Shown piece after piece: positions 1-10,463 of a stretch of 64,000 nt of DNA. The position numbers and the translations under genes are program-made. The stretch's first letter is position 1, and every line of letters starts with the position of its first letter. Below the pieces are notes generated by a model. That model did no database searches, was not told the DNA's origin, and saw nothing but the letters and a program-made list of their open reading frames with translations. This DNA comes from Phenylobacterium sp. (GTDB lineage Bacteria; Pseudomonadota; Alphaproteobacteria; Caulobacterales; Caulobacteraceae), in assembly GCA_017991675.1 (NCBI GenBank), contig JAGOQB010000001.1, forward strand, positions 310,001 through 374,000, given 5' to 3'.

Positions 1-446
1 TTGATGTCGCACCGGCCCCAGCGGTTCTCGGGGGTGGTGATGACCTTCACGCCCTTGGCGGCCTTGGCCTCGGTCGCCGCGCGATCCACCGGCGAGACGG
101 TGATCACCACGCTCGGGGCCACCGGCTGGTCGGGGAACGCGTGGCCGCGTGGCGCAACGCCGCGGCCGACCTGCAGGTAGAGCAGCCCTTCACGGATCCG
201 GTTGCGGCGCACCGCCTCGCGCAGGACGATGGTCAGGGCCGCGCGGCTCATCGGCATCGGGATACGCAGTTCGGAAAGGCTGCGCTCCAGGCGCGCGAAG
301 TGCCCCTCGGCGTCGGCCAACTTGCCGTCGAACAGGGCCCAGACCTCGTAGACCGCATCAGCCAGCTGGTAGCCACGATCCTCGATGTGCACCACGGCCT
401 CGCCGTGCCGCACGAACTGCCCGTTCACATAGGCGATACGCCCCAC
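1..446 (-). CDS. dat: D-amino-acid aminotransferase, N-terminal part (runs off window)
   Basis: A PLP-dependent fold-type IV aminotransferase that interconverts D-amino acids and 2-oxo acids, classically making D-Ala/D-Glu for peptidoglycan. The reverse strand is open for 148 codons to the window edge. It begins VGRIAYVNGQF and contains the family signatures HIEDRGYQLADAVYEVW (residues 21-37) and the stretch ending ENRWGRCDI. In this family the next residue is the PLP-binding lysine, and its codon (AA-) is cut by the window end. The start is a GTG two bases after the ntrX stop, preceded by GAGG inside ntrX, so translation is probably coupled to ntrX. Branched-chain aminotransferase is less likely because of the RCDIK-type motif. 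Confidence 0.86.
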   Translation of the reverse strand, partial: MGRIAYVNGQFVRHGEAVVHIEDRGYQLADAVYEVWALFDGKLADAEGHFARLERSLSELRIPMPMSRAALTIVLREAVRRNRIREGLLYLQVGRGVAPRGHAFPDQPVAPSVVITVSPVDRAATEAKAAKGVKVITTPENRWGRCDI

Positions 447-447
447 C

Positions 448-1839
448 TTACGCGTCCTCTTCTTCCATAGGCCTGGCGCCCGACAGGCCCAGGGACTTCA
501 GTTTGCGGTGCAAGGCCGAGCGCTCCATGCCGATGAAGGCCGCGGTCCGCGAGATATTGCCGGAGAAGCGCAGCATCTGGGCGTTGAGGTACTCGCGCTC
601 GAACACCTCGCGCGCCTCGCGCAACGGCAGGGCGATGATCTTCTCCGCGCCCAGGCTGGACGGCTGGTCGTTCACCACCGCGTCATTGGGCAGCATCTCG
701 GCGCTGATCGGCTCGCCAGGATCACCGGCCGCCAGGATCAGCATGCGCTCGACGTTGTTGCGCAGCTGGCTGAGGTTGCCCGGCCAGGCCCGCACCTGCA
801 GCGCGGCCAGCGCGTCGTCGGCCAGCCGGCGGCGCGGCATGCCGGTCGCCTCGCAGATCCGGTTGACGAAGTAGTCGATCAGCTCGGGGATGTCCTCGCG
901 CCGCTCCGACAGCCCCGGGACGCTGACCGGCACCACGTTCAGGCGGTGGAACAGATCCTCGCGGAAGCGGCCCGCATTGATCTCCTCGCGCAGATCGCGG
1001 CAGGTCGAGGAGACCACCCGAACATCGACCTGCACGTCCTGCTCTCCGCCCACGCGGCGGAATCGCTGCTCCACCAGGACCCGCAGGATACGGCTCTGGG
1101 TCTCGCGCGGCATGTCCGCCACTTCATCGAGGTATAGCGTCCCGCCATGGGCGCGCTCGAAGACGCCGATCTTGGCCGGCCGGCCGCCCTCCAGCTCCTC
1201 CCCGAACAGCTCGGTGTCGACGCGTTCAGGCGTCATGCCGGCGGCGCTGATCACCACGAACTCGTTGCGGGTCCGCGGGCTGGCCGCATGGATCAGCCGC
1301 GCCACGGTCTCCTTGCCCGAGCCGGGCGGGCCGGCGATCAGCACCCGGCTGTTGGCCGAGGCGAGCTTGGCGATCAGGCCGCGCAGTTGCTGGGTGACCA
1401 CCGACTTGCCGATCAGCCCGTCGGGCTGGATCGTCTGGGCGCGCAGGCGGCGGTTCTCGCGCTTGAGATTGCTGGTCTCCAGCGCCCGCTCGACGCAGAG
1501 CAGCAGCCGGTCGGACTTGAACGGCTTCTCGAGGAACTCGTAGGCCCCGCGCTTGATGGCGCTGACCGCGGTTTCGATGTTGCCGTGCCCGGAGATCATG
1601 ATCACCGGGATGTCGGCGTCCAGGGTCTTGACCAGGTCGAGCAGCTCCAGCCCGTCCATCCCCCCGCCCTGCATCCAGATGTCGAGGATCAGCAGGGCCG
1701 GCTTGCGCGACTTGATGGCGGCCAGCGCGCTCTCGGAGTCGTTGGCCGTGCGCACCGCGTAGCCTTCGTCCGACAGGATGCCTGCAACGAGCTCGCGGAT
1801 GTCCGCCTCGTCGTCGACCACCAGTACATCAGCCGCCAT
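448..1839 (-). CDS. ntrX: NtrX-type response regulator, AAA+ activator lacking GAFTGA
   Basis: Response regulator partner of the membrane kinase NtrY. The receiver domain (about 3-120) has the acidic pocket VDDEAD and the phospho-acceptor Asp in LLILDIWM (residue 53). The AAA+ domain (about 145-380) has a Walker A GPPGSGKE and the Walker B region TLYLDEVADM. A Fis-type helix-turn-helix ends the protein (SRTAAFIGMERSALHRKL). The L1 loop that should read GAFTGA after ELFG is instead EELEGGRPAKIG, so contact with sigma-54 is doubtful. An ATG at 1839 shares its A with the ntrY stop (TGATG) and has AGGAG 7 bases upstream; a GTG one codon earlier is the alternative. Confidence 0.93.
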   Translation of the reverse strand: MAADVLVVDDEADIRELVAGILSDEGYAVRTANDSESALAAIKSRKPALLILDIWMQGGGMDGLELLDLVKTLDADIPVIMISGHGNIETAVSAIKRGAYEFLEKPFKSDRLLLCVERALETSNLKRENRRLRAQTIQPDGLIGKSVVTQQLRGLIAKLASANSRVLIAGPPGSGKETVARLIHAASPRTRNEFVVISAAGMTPERVDTELFGEELEGGRPAKIGVFERAHGGTLYLDEVADMPRETQSRILRVLVEQRFRRVGGEQDVQVDVRVVSSTCRDLREEINAGRFREDLFHRLNVVPVSVPGLSERREDIPELIDYFVNRICEATGMPRRRLADDALAALQVRAWPGNLSQLRNNVERMLILAAGDPGEPISAEMLPNDAVVNDQPSSLGAEKIIALPLREAREVFEREYLNAQMLRFSGNISRTAAFIGMERSALHRKLKSLGLSGARPMEEEDA

Positions 1840-4073
1840 CACATCACTCCTGCGTCTTGAGCTCTTGGCTCAGGTCCGGCGGCGGCGTCGGACGCGCCCG
1901 GCGCCGCCGTGGGAAGTTTCAGCACTGCACGGGCGCCGCGTCCGCCCGTCGCATCGGTCAAAATCAGTTCGCCGCCATGGTCTTCCAGGATCCGCTTGAC
2001 GATCGCCAGACCCAGCCCCGTGCCCTTTTCGCGGGTCGTCACATAGGGCTCGGTCAGGCGGTCGCGGTCCTTGTCCGGCAGGCCGACGCCGTTGTCCTCG
2101 ACGATCACCTGCACCCCCTGCTCGTCGGCGATCAGGCGCGCGGTGATCCGGCCCTTGGGCTCGGGCTCGACGGCGACGCGCGCCGCCACGGCCTCGGCCG
2201 CGTTCTTCAGGATGTTGGTCAGCGCCTGGGCCAGCATCCGGCCGTCGGCGACCAGCGTCACGTGCGGGGTCGGGTCGAGCAGCTCGACCTCGATGTCCGG
2301 GGCGGCGACCCGCTGGGCGAACACTGCGGCGCGGACCAGTTCGGCGCCGTCCTGCGCGGCGAACTTCGGGGTCGGCATCCGGGCGAAGGACGAGAACTCG
2401 TCGACCATCCGGCCGATCCCGTCGACCTGGCGCACGATGGTGTCGGTGCAGCGATCGAAGGTCTCGAGATCCTCGACCGGCACGTCCTTGCGGAACTTGC
2501 GGCGCAGGCGCTCGGCCGACAGCTGGATCGGGGTCAGCGGGTTCTTGATCTCGTGGGCGATCCGGCGGGCGACATCGCGCCAGGCGGCGTTCCGCTGGGC
2601 CGAGACCAGGCGAGTGATGTCGTCGAAGGTCAGCACCAGCCCGCCTTCCGAACGGCTGGCGCGGACGCGCAGCCGGTGGGTTTCGCGAGCCCGCGCCACA
2701 TCCACCTCAGCCTCGGATTCGCCGGCCTGATCGGCGCGATCGGCGATGGCGACGAATTCCGGCGCCACCTCGGCCAGCCGCCGGCCGCTGGTCTGGCCCT
2801 CGACCAGGTCGAGCAGGATGCGCGCCTGGCGGTTCACCGCCGAGATCCGGCCGTCGGAATCCAAGCCGATGACCCCGGCCGAGACCTCGGCCAGCACGGT
2901 CTCGATGAACTGGCGCCGTTCCTCGGCCTCGTCGCCGGCGCGCTTCAGGGCCGCCTGCTGGGCCTGAAGATCGTGCGTCATGCTGTTGAAAGCGCGGGAC
3001 AAGACGGCCAGCTCCTCAGGATCCTCGGAGGTGTCGACCCGCGCGTCGAGATCCCCGCCCGCCACCCGCCCGGCGGCCTGCACCAGCCGCCCGACCGGGG
3101 CCGAGATGGCGCTGGCCGCGCCCATGCCCAGCCACACGGCCCCGACCAACACCAGCATCGCCGTTTCGATGTAGGAAAGCGCGAAAACCCGTTGAATTCG
3201 CGCGCGACTTTCCGCCGCCTCGCGATAGGCGGTAACCGCCCGGTCGGCCTCGTGCAGCTGGTCGACGATGCCGGCCTGAACCGGGCGCGTCACATAGAGA
3301 TAGGCGTCGGGATAGGCGGTCAGCCGGGTCAGCGCGCGCGTAAGGTTCGGCGACACCGAGATCGACCCCTCGTCGGCGGCCGCGAAGCTGGACGGCGGCG
3401 GCGCCTGGAAGCCGACCACCCCGACCGCCTCGGCCCGCGCCAGGATCCGCCCCTCGCGGTCGATCAGATAGGCGGCCGGAAACGCGTGGTAGGAGGCCTG
3501 ATAGGCCAGGAAGTGGCTGAAGGTGACCGGGCTGACCTGCAGCGCCGGGGCGGCGCGGTTCAGGTCGTTGGCCATCAGGGTCACGTGCTCCTCGACGAAC
3601 TGGCTCTGGTCGTCGACATAGGACCGCATCACGGTCGCCGAGTTCTCGACCACGGTCTGGACGCGTTCGGAGAACCAGTTCTCCACCCCGCGGTTGACCA
3701 GCACCGTGTAGAACAGCGCCACGACCATCGCCGGGGCGACCGCCGCCAGCGCGAACAGGGTCACGAACCGCACGTGCAGCCGCGCCGCCGGATCCACCGA
3801 CCGCGCCCGCAGCATCGTCGCCACCCGGAAGCCCACCTGCGCGGCGAGCGCCAGGATCAGCACCAGGTTGAGGCCCAAGATCGCCAGGATGTTCTTGGAG
3901 GCCGGAGCCAGCGGCCCCGTCTCGGGCGGCGAAGCGGCCAGCAGGATCGCCACCGCCGTGAGCACCGCGGCCAGGGCGTAGCCCCCGCCGAGCACATAGC
4001 GTGATTGCAACGCCCGCCAGAACCGCGCGGCGGGCGTCGCGTGAGTTCCGCCATCGTGACTCAGAAACGCCAT
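1839..4073 (-). CDS. ntrY: NtrY-type membrane sensor histidine kinase
   Basis: Sensor kinase of the NtrY/NtrX system, linked in alphaproteobacteria to nitrogen, redox and envelope control. The order of parts is: two N-terminal membrane helices, a third before the sensor segment, a roughly 180-residue periplasmic region, another membrane helix, HAMP, PAS, a HisKA box ([15 protein letters not shown]) and a HATPase domain with N box NILKNAAEAV, DNGVGLP and GTGLGLAIVKRI. I start at the ATG giving MAFLSHDGG; an in-frame GTG at 4136 would add 21 residues with no good ribosome site. The 5' end lies back to back with the aroG leader, so the two promoters share 4074-4196. The stop overlaps the ntrX start. 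Confidence 0.92.
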   Translation of the reverse strand: MAFLSHDGGTHATPAARFWRALQSRYVLGGGYALAAVLTAVAILLAASPPETGPLAPASKNILAILGLNLVLILALAAQVGFRVATMLRARSVDPAARLHVRFVTLFALAAVAPAMVVALFYTVLVNRGVENWFSERVQTVVENSATVMRSYVDDQSQFVEEHVTLMANDLNRAAPALQVSPVTFSHFLAYQASYHAFPAAYLIDREGRILARAEAVGVVGFQAPPPSSFAAADEGSISVSPNLTRALTRLTAYPDAYLYVTRPVQAGIVDQLHEADRAVTAYREAAESRARIQRVFALSYIETAMLVLVGAVWLGMGAASAISAPVGRLVQAAGRVAGGDLDARVDTSEDPEELAVLSRAFNSMTHDLQAQQAALKRAGDEAEERRQFIETVLAEVSAGVIGLDSDGRISAVNRQARILLDLVEGQTSGRRLAEVAPEFVAIADRADQAGESEAEVDVARARETHRLRVRASRSEGGLVLTFDDITRLVSAQRNAAWRDVARRIAHEIKNPLTPIQLSAERLRRKFRKDVPVEDLETFDRCTDTIVRQVDGIGRMVDEFSSFARMPTPKFAAQDGAELVRAAVFAQRVAAPDIEVELLDPTPHVTLVADGRMLAQALTNILKNAAEAVAARVAVEPEPKGRITARLIADEQGVQVIVEDNGVGLPDKDRDRLTEPYVTTREKGTGLGLAIVKRILEDHGGELILTDATGGRGARAVLKLPTAAPGASDAAAGPEPRAQDAGVM

Positions 4074-4159
4074 TGCAGCGGCGACCCTAACCACCTGTGC
4101 CCCAAATTCAACACTGATGTTGCGCTCAGGCTTCACAGTCGCCTGACAGCCGCCTGGGG

Positions 4160-4186
4160 ATGACAGCGGTCTGCGAGTGCGCTATC
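4160..4186 (+). promoter_or_regulatory. candidate aroG leader promoter
   Basis: ATGACAGC (4160-4167), 13 bases, then GCTATC (4181-4186) resembles the Caulobacter housekeeping pattern TTGACGS-N10-14-GCTANAWC. Transcription would begin about 4192-4194, only a few bases before the leader-peptide ATG at 4197, making that peptide nearly leaderless. This is a pattern match only. Confidence 0.4.
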
Positions 4187-4196
4187 GGTGGCGGCG

Positions 4197-4292
4197 ATGA
4201 TCCTCGCCACCAGCCAATATTCGTTTTGGTATTTTGGCTATCCCGATGCCGCTGGCGGAGGAAGGGGATCGCGCGACAGCACGCTGTCATAG
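4197..4292 (+). CDS. aromatic-rich leader peptide upstream of aroG
   Basis: A 31-codon reading frame, ATG to TAG, too short for ordinary gene finding. Residues 7-15 read QYSFWYFGY: six aromatic codons (Tyr, Phe, Trp, Tyr, Phe, Tyr) within nine, all between 4218 and 4241. The rest is Gly/Ser/Asp-rich and ordinary. It ends 16 bases before a perfect terminator hairpin and 81 bases before the DAHP synthase start. This is the expected form of a translated control peptide that senses charged tRNA-Tyr, tRNA-Phe and tRNA-Trp. The only ribosome-site candidate is GGTGG just upstream; the transcript may be nearly leaderless. Confidence 0.72.
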   Translation: MILATSQYSFWYFGYPDAAGGGRGSRDSTLS

Positions 4293-4318
4293 GACGCAAG
4301 ACCCACCCAGCCGCCAGC
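4207..4318 (+). promoter_or_regulatory. attenuator switch (arms 1, 2 and 3) for aroG
   Basis: Three pairing arms are visible. Arm 1 (4207-4214, CCACCAGC) pairs with arm 2 (4251-4258, GCTGGCGG) through 7 pairs and one A-C mismatch, enclosing all the aromatic codons. Arm 2 alternatively pairs perfectly over 8 bases with arm 3 (4311-4318, CCGCCAGC). Arm 3 is also the left side of the terminator. A ribosome stalled on the Tyr/Phe/Trp codons would cover arm 1, free arm 2 to take arm 3, and abolish the terminator. A ribosome that reaches the stop at 4290 lets 1:2 form and termination proceed. A small extra hairpin (GACAGC/GCTGTC, 4275-4288) lies between. Confidence 0.7.
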
Positions 4319-4337
4319 ACCTGGCGGCTTTTCTTTT
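4309..4337 (+). terminator. intrinsic terminator of the aroG attenuator
   Basis: A perfect 9-bp stem, AGCCGCCAG (4309-4317) with CTGGCGGCT (4321-4329), a three-base loop CAC, then TTTCTTTT. It lies before, not after, the DAHP synthase gene, which is what makes it an attenuator rather than an ordinary terminator; ntrY is transcribed away from it. Confidence 0.82.
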
Positions 4338-4373
4338 GCGCCGCCGGAGCCTGAAATCACCCGGAGCGCAACC

Positions 4374-5459
<1,086 letters not shown>

Positions 5460-5469
5460 TCAGACAGGC

Positions 5470-5495
5470 GGGAGCGCGCGCCGGGGCGCGCTCCC
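5470..5495 (+). terminator. strong hairpin after aroG
   Basis: GGGAGCGCGC (5470-5479) pairs perfectly with GCGCGCTCCC (5486-5495) around a six-base loop, 10 bases after the aroG stop. There is no T-run afterwards, so it may act as a 3' stabiliser or a weak terminator. Confidence 0.5.
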
Positions 5496-5591
5496 GTCGA
5501 TATTCCCCGGTCCCCCCGCCTCGGGACTTGGCGCGCCCGGCCGGTTCAGGTCTGTTGAGGTCAGCTTCGCCGTCAACGACCAGGACCCGAC

Positions 5592-6818
5592 ATGGCCGAT
5601 CCCCGCTCCTTGGGCTTTTGCCCCGACCGCCTCGCCAAACTCGACCGCTTCATCACCGAGAAGTACCTGCAGACGGGCCGCATGCCCTGCGCTCAGGTGC
5701 TGATCGCCCGCCATGGCGAGATCGTGCACGAGTTCGTCGGCGGCCGGCGCGACGTGGCCCGCGGGCTGGCCTGCGAGGCCGACACCGTCTTCCGCATCTA
5801 TTCGATGACCAAGCCGATCACCTCGATCGCCTTCATGATGCTGGTCGAGGAAGGCAAGGTCGCGCTCGACGATCCGGTCCACCGCTTCATCCCCGAATGG
5901 GCGAACCTCGGCGTGTTCAGCGCCGGGATCACCGGCGGCTTCCTGACCAAGCCGCCCGCGCGGCCGATGCAGATGGTCGATCTGCTGCGTCACACCTCCG
6001 GCCTGACCTACGGCTTCCAGAACCGCACCAATGTCGACGCCGCCTATCGCAAGGCCGGGGTCGGCGAGATCGGCAGCACTCTGCCGCTCGACGCCATGAT
6101 CGAGGCGCTGGCGGCCCTGCCGCTGGAGTTCTCGCCCGGCGAGGCCTGGAACTACTCGGTCTCCACCGACGTGCTCGGCTACCTGGTCGGCAAGATCGCC
6201 GGCATGCCGTTCGAGCAGTTCCTGCAGCAGCGGATCTTCACGCCGCTCGGCATGACCGACACCGGCTTCCAGGTGCGCGAGGGCCAGGGCGGGCGGCTGG
6301 CCGCCTGCTACAACGCCACGCCGAAGGGCGGGTTGGACCTGCAGGACGACGCGACGACCAGCCCCTACCTGCAGCCGCCGTCGTTCGTGTCCGGCGGCGG
6401 CGGGCTGGTCTCGACCGCGGCCGACTACATGAAATTCTGCCAGATGCTGCTGAACCGCGGCGAATACGGCGGCATGCAGCTCATCGCGCCCAAGACCCTC
6501 GACCTGATGACCGCCAACCATCTGCCCGACGGCAAGGACCTGACCCAGCTGTCGCGCTCGCTGTTCTCCGAGGCGACCAACGCCGGCGTCGGCTTCGGCC
6601 TCGGCTTCGCCGTGGTGCAGGACGCGCCGCGCACCCTGGTGCCGTGCAGCGACGGCGAGTTCTACTGGGGCGGCGCGGCCAGCACGGCGTTCTGGGTGGA
6701 CCCGGCCGAGGACCTCTCCGTGGTGTTCATGACCCAGGTGCTGCCCTCGTCGGCCTATCCCATCCGACGAGAGCTGCGGACCCTGGTCTACTCGGCCCTG
6801 ATCGAGCCGGCCGTCTGA
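5592..6818 (+). CDS. beta-lactamase-fold serine hydrolase (class C / EstB type)
   Basis: A 408-residue protein of the serine beta-lactamase/carboxylesterase family. The nucleophile motif S-x-x-K is seen in FRIYSMTKPITS (about 76-79), followed by the conserved LRHTSGLTYGF block and the YxN-like motif in AWNYSVSTDVLGYLVG. Near the C-terminus WGGAASTAFWVDP occupies the place of the KTG/HxG box. It has no signal peptide, so it is probably a cytoplasmic esterase or peptidase rather than a resistance enzyme; the substrate is unknown. AGGA lies 8 bases before the ATG. It is convergent with ntrC, only 2 bases away, and is probably transcribed alone or from the aroG unit. Confidence 0.88.
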   Translation: MADPRSLGFCPDRLAKLDRFITEKYLQTGRMPCAQVLIARHGEIVHEFVGGRRDVARGLACEADTVFRIYSMTKPITSIAFMMLVEEGKVALDDPVHRFIPEWANLGVFSAGITGGFLTKPPARPMQMVDLLRHTSGLTYGFQNRTNVDAAYRKAGVGEIGSTLPLDAMIEALAALPLEFSPGEAWNYSVSTDVLGYLVGKIAGMPFEQFLQQRIFTPLGMTDTGFQVREGQGGRLAACYNATPKGGLDLQDDATTSPYLQPPSFVSGGGGLVSTAADYMKFCQMLLNRGEYGGMQLIAPKTLDLMTANHLPDGKDLTQLSRSLFSEATNAGVGFGLGFAVVQDAPRTLVPCSDGEFYWGGAASTAFWVDPAEDLSVVFMTQVLPSSAYPIRRELRTLVYSALIEPAV

Positions 6819-6820
6819 CC

Positions 6821-8247
<1,427 letters not shown>

Positions 8248-8251
<4 letters not shown>

Positions 8252-9369
8252 GCCGGCGTATCCTCTCCAGACGCAATCGGCAGGAGCACACGGAAGGTCG
8301 TGCGCCCCGGCTCGGATTCGAAATCGATCAGGCCGCCGTGCCCGGCGACCAGCTTGGCGACCAGGGCCAGGCCCAGGCCCGCTCCATGGGTCTTGGTGCT
8401 GACGAACGGCTGGAACAGGCTCTCGCGCAGATGCGCTGGCACGCCAGGCCCGTTGTCCTGAACCCGGATCTCCAGCGGCGCGCCGCGCAGCACGTGGCCC
8501 TTGGCGGCGCGAACCTTCACCCCGTGGCGGTAGCCCGTATGGACGGTGATCGCCCCGCGACCGTCGCCGCGCGCATGGGCGGCCTCGGCGGCGTTCTTCA
8601 CCAGGTTCAGGAAGATCTGGATCAACTGGTCCTCGTCGCCATAGGCCGGCGGCAGCGAGGGATCGTAGTCGTCGGTCAGCGTCAGGCCGTCGGCGACGCC
8701 GTTGGCGGCCAGCGCCTTCACCCGGTCGAGGACCTGGTGGATGTTGATCGGGTGGCAGTCCGGCAGCGCGTCGTCGGAGAACGCCTCCATGCGGTCGACC
8801 AGCCGCCGGATGCGGTCGGTCTCGTCGACGATCAGCTGGGCCAGGGGGGCGTCCTCGGCCCGCGCGCCGGCCTTCAGCAGCTGGGCCGCGCCGCGGATGC
8901 CGGCCAGCGGATTCTTGATCTCGTGCGCCAGCATGTGGCCTAGGCCGACGATCGTCCGCAGGCCCGCCTGCTCCGCGCCGGTCCGCTCCCCGCCCAGCGC
9001 CCCGCCCTTGACGTGCAGGGTCAGCAGCACCGAACCGTCGCCGAGCGGCGCGGCCGCGCCGTCCGCCTCGAAGGACGGATGACCGAACAGGCTGATCTCC
9101 ACGCCCCGCTCGCGGACCCGAACCCCCTCCTCCAGGGCCCGTTCGAGCAGCGAGACCAGCGCCGATCCCGGCGGCAGCGCCGCGCCGAACCGTCCCCGAG
9201 TGAGCAGCCCCAGGCCCTGCCCGAACAGCGCCTCAGCCGCCTCGTTCACCGCGACCAGCGCCCCGTCGCGGCTGACCACCAGCGCCGGTTCCGGAGAGAC
9301 GTCGAACGCGCTCGACTTCAGGAGTTCCAGGTTCAGGCCGTTGGGCGCCGCGCGGGTTTGGTTGTTCAT
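8248..9369 (-). CDS. ntrB: NtrB nitrogen sensor histidine kinase
   Basis: A soluble two-component kinase/phosphatase that sets NtrC phosphorylation, normally under PII control. An N-terminal PAS domain (about 18-120) is followed by the H box [20 protein letters not shown] with His149 and a HATPase domain with [19 protein letters not shown] and [12 protein letters not shown]. At 373 residues it is typical, and it has no membrane segments. It overlaps dusB upstream (ATGA) and ntrC downstream (ATGA), so dusB-ntrB-ntrC is one operon, the classic nifR3-ntrB-ntrC arrangement. Confidence 0.95.
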
Positions 9370-10373
9370 GCGGCCAGTCTCGGTTGGGGTTCACGCCACA
9401 GGGCGGCCAGGCCGGCTTCGACCTCCGCCGGATCGTCGAGCCGGCACAGCGTCGAGCGTGCGGCGCGGCGCGCCTCGGCCGTCTCCGGCCAAGGCGCGTT
9501 TTCGATGTAGGAGGCCAGGTGCTTGCGGAAGATCCGCACCCCCAGCCGATCGCCGTAGAAGTTGAGGCTGTCGCGGAAGTGCTCCAGCGCGATCTCCAGC
9601 CGCCGCTCGGCCTGCGGCTCCTCGAATGTGCGCCCGGCCAGCTCGGCCTCGATCTGGGTGGCGACCCACGGACGCCCATAGACCCCGCGGCCGACCATCA
9701 CCCCGTCGGCGCCCGAAGCCGCCAGCGCCTTGCGCGCGCTGTCCCCGTCGGTGATGTCGCCGTTGACGATGACCGGGATCGAGACCGCCTCGGTCACCGC
9801 GCGGACCGCGCTCCAGTCGGCGCTGTCCTTGTAAAACTGGCTGCGCGTCCGCCCATGGATCGTCACGGCGCGCGCGCCCCTGGCCTGAGCCCGAGCGGCG
9901 ATGTCGGGCGCGTTTTTCGAGGCCGCGTCCCAGCCCAGCCGCATCTTCACGGTGACCGGCACGTCGACCGCATCGACCGCCGCGGCGATCAGGCTCTCGG
10001 CCAACTCGGGCTCACGCATCAGCGCCGAGCCTGACAGCACGCCGGTTACTTCCTTGGCCGGGCAGCCGAAGTTCAGGTCGATGATCTGGGCTCCGGCCTG
10101 GGCCGCCAGGCGCGCGCCCTCAGCCATGTGCGCCGGCTCGCGCCCGACGAGCTGGACGACCATCAGCGGCAGGCCCTCGCCCACCGCCGCGCGCCGCACG
10201 ACGTCCGGCCGGCCCTTGGAGAATTCGGCGCAGGCGACCATCTCGGTCGCGACATAGGTCGCGCCCAGCTTGCTGGCGGCCTTGCGGAACGGCAGATCGG
10301 ACACGCCGGTCATCGGCGCGATCCAGGCGCGGCCGCCGACTTCCACATCCCCGATCTTGAGCGTGTTGCTCAT
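9366..10373 (-). CDS. dusB: tRNA-dihydrouridine synthase DusB (NifR3)
   Basis: FMN- and NADPH-dependent reduction of uridine to dihydrouridine in the tRNA D-loop. The TIM-barrel sequence carries [13 protein letters not shown] near the N-terminus, the catalytic-cysteine motif [47 protein letters not shown] and the FMN phosphate loop [17 protein letters not shown] use the ATG at 10373 because GGGTGA stands 7 bases before it; the ATG at 10388 adds five residues. It is first gene of the ntrB-ntrC operon, divergent from ispDF across a 90-base gap that must hold both promoters. Confidence 0.94.
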   Translation of the reverse strand: MSNTLKIGDVEVGGRAWIAPMTGVSDLPFRKAASKLGATYVATEMVACAEFSKGRPDVVRRAAVGEGLPLMVVQLVGREPAHMAEGARLAAQAGAQIIDLNFGCPAKEVTGVLSGSALMREPELAESLIAAAVDAVDVPVTVKMRLGWDAASKNAPDIAARAQARGARAVTIHGRTRSQFYKDSADWSAVRAVTEAVSIPVIVNGDITDGDSARKALAASGADGVMVGRGVYGRPWVATQIEAELAGRTFEEPQAERRLEIALEHFRDSLNFYGDRLGVRIFRKHLASYIENAPWPETAEARRAARSTLCRLDDPAEVEAGLAALWREPQPRLAA

Positions 10374-10463
10374 TTTGTAATCACCCATACCGCCTCTGTT
10401 TTAGGCAAATTGTGCGGCGCCGTAAAGCCTAGACAGCGGGCATATGCGCCCTAAACAAGCCTC

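Noticed and set aside
1857-4004. A 715-codon plus-strand frame antisense to ntrY
   Set aside because: His/Arg/Asp/Gly-rich shadow without recognisable features; ntrY carries full kinase motifs.
4160-4354. A different 64-codon frame through the aroG leader
   Set aside because: It reads through the terminator hairpin and stops just before aroG with no logical control-codon placement; the 4197 frame has the aromatic run and ends before the terminator.
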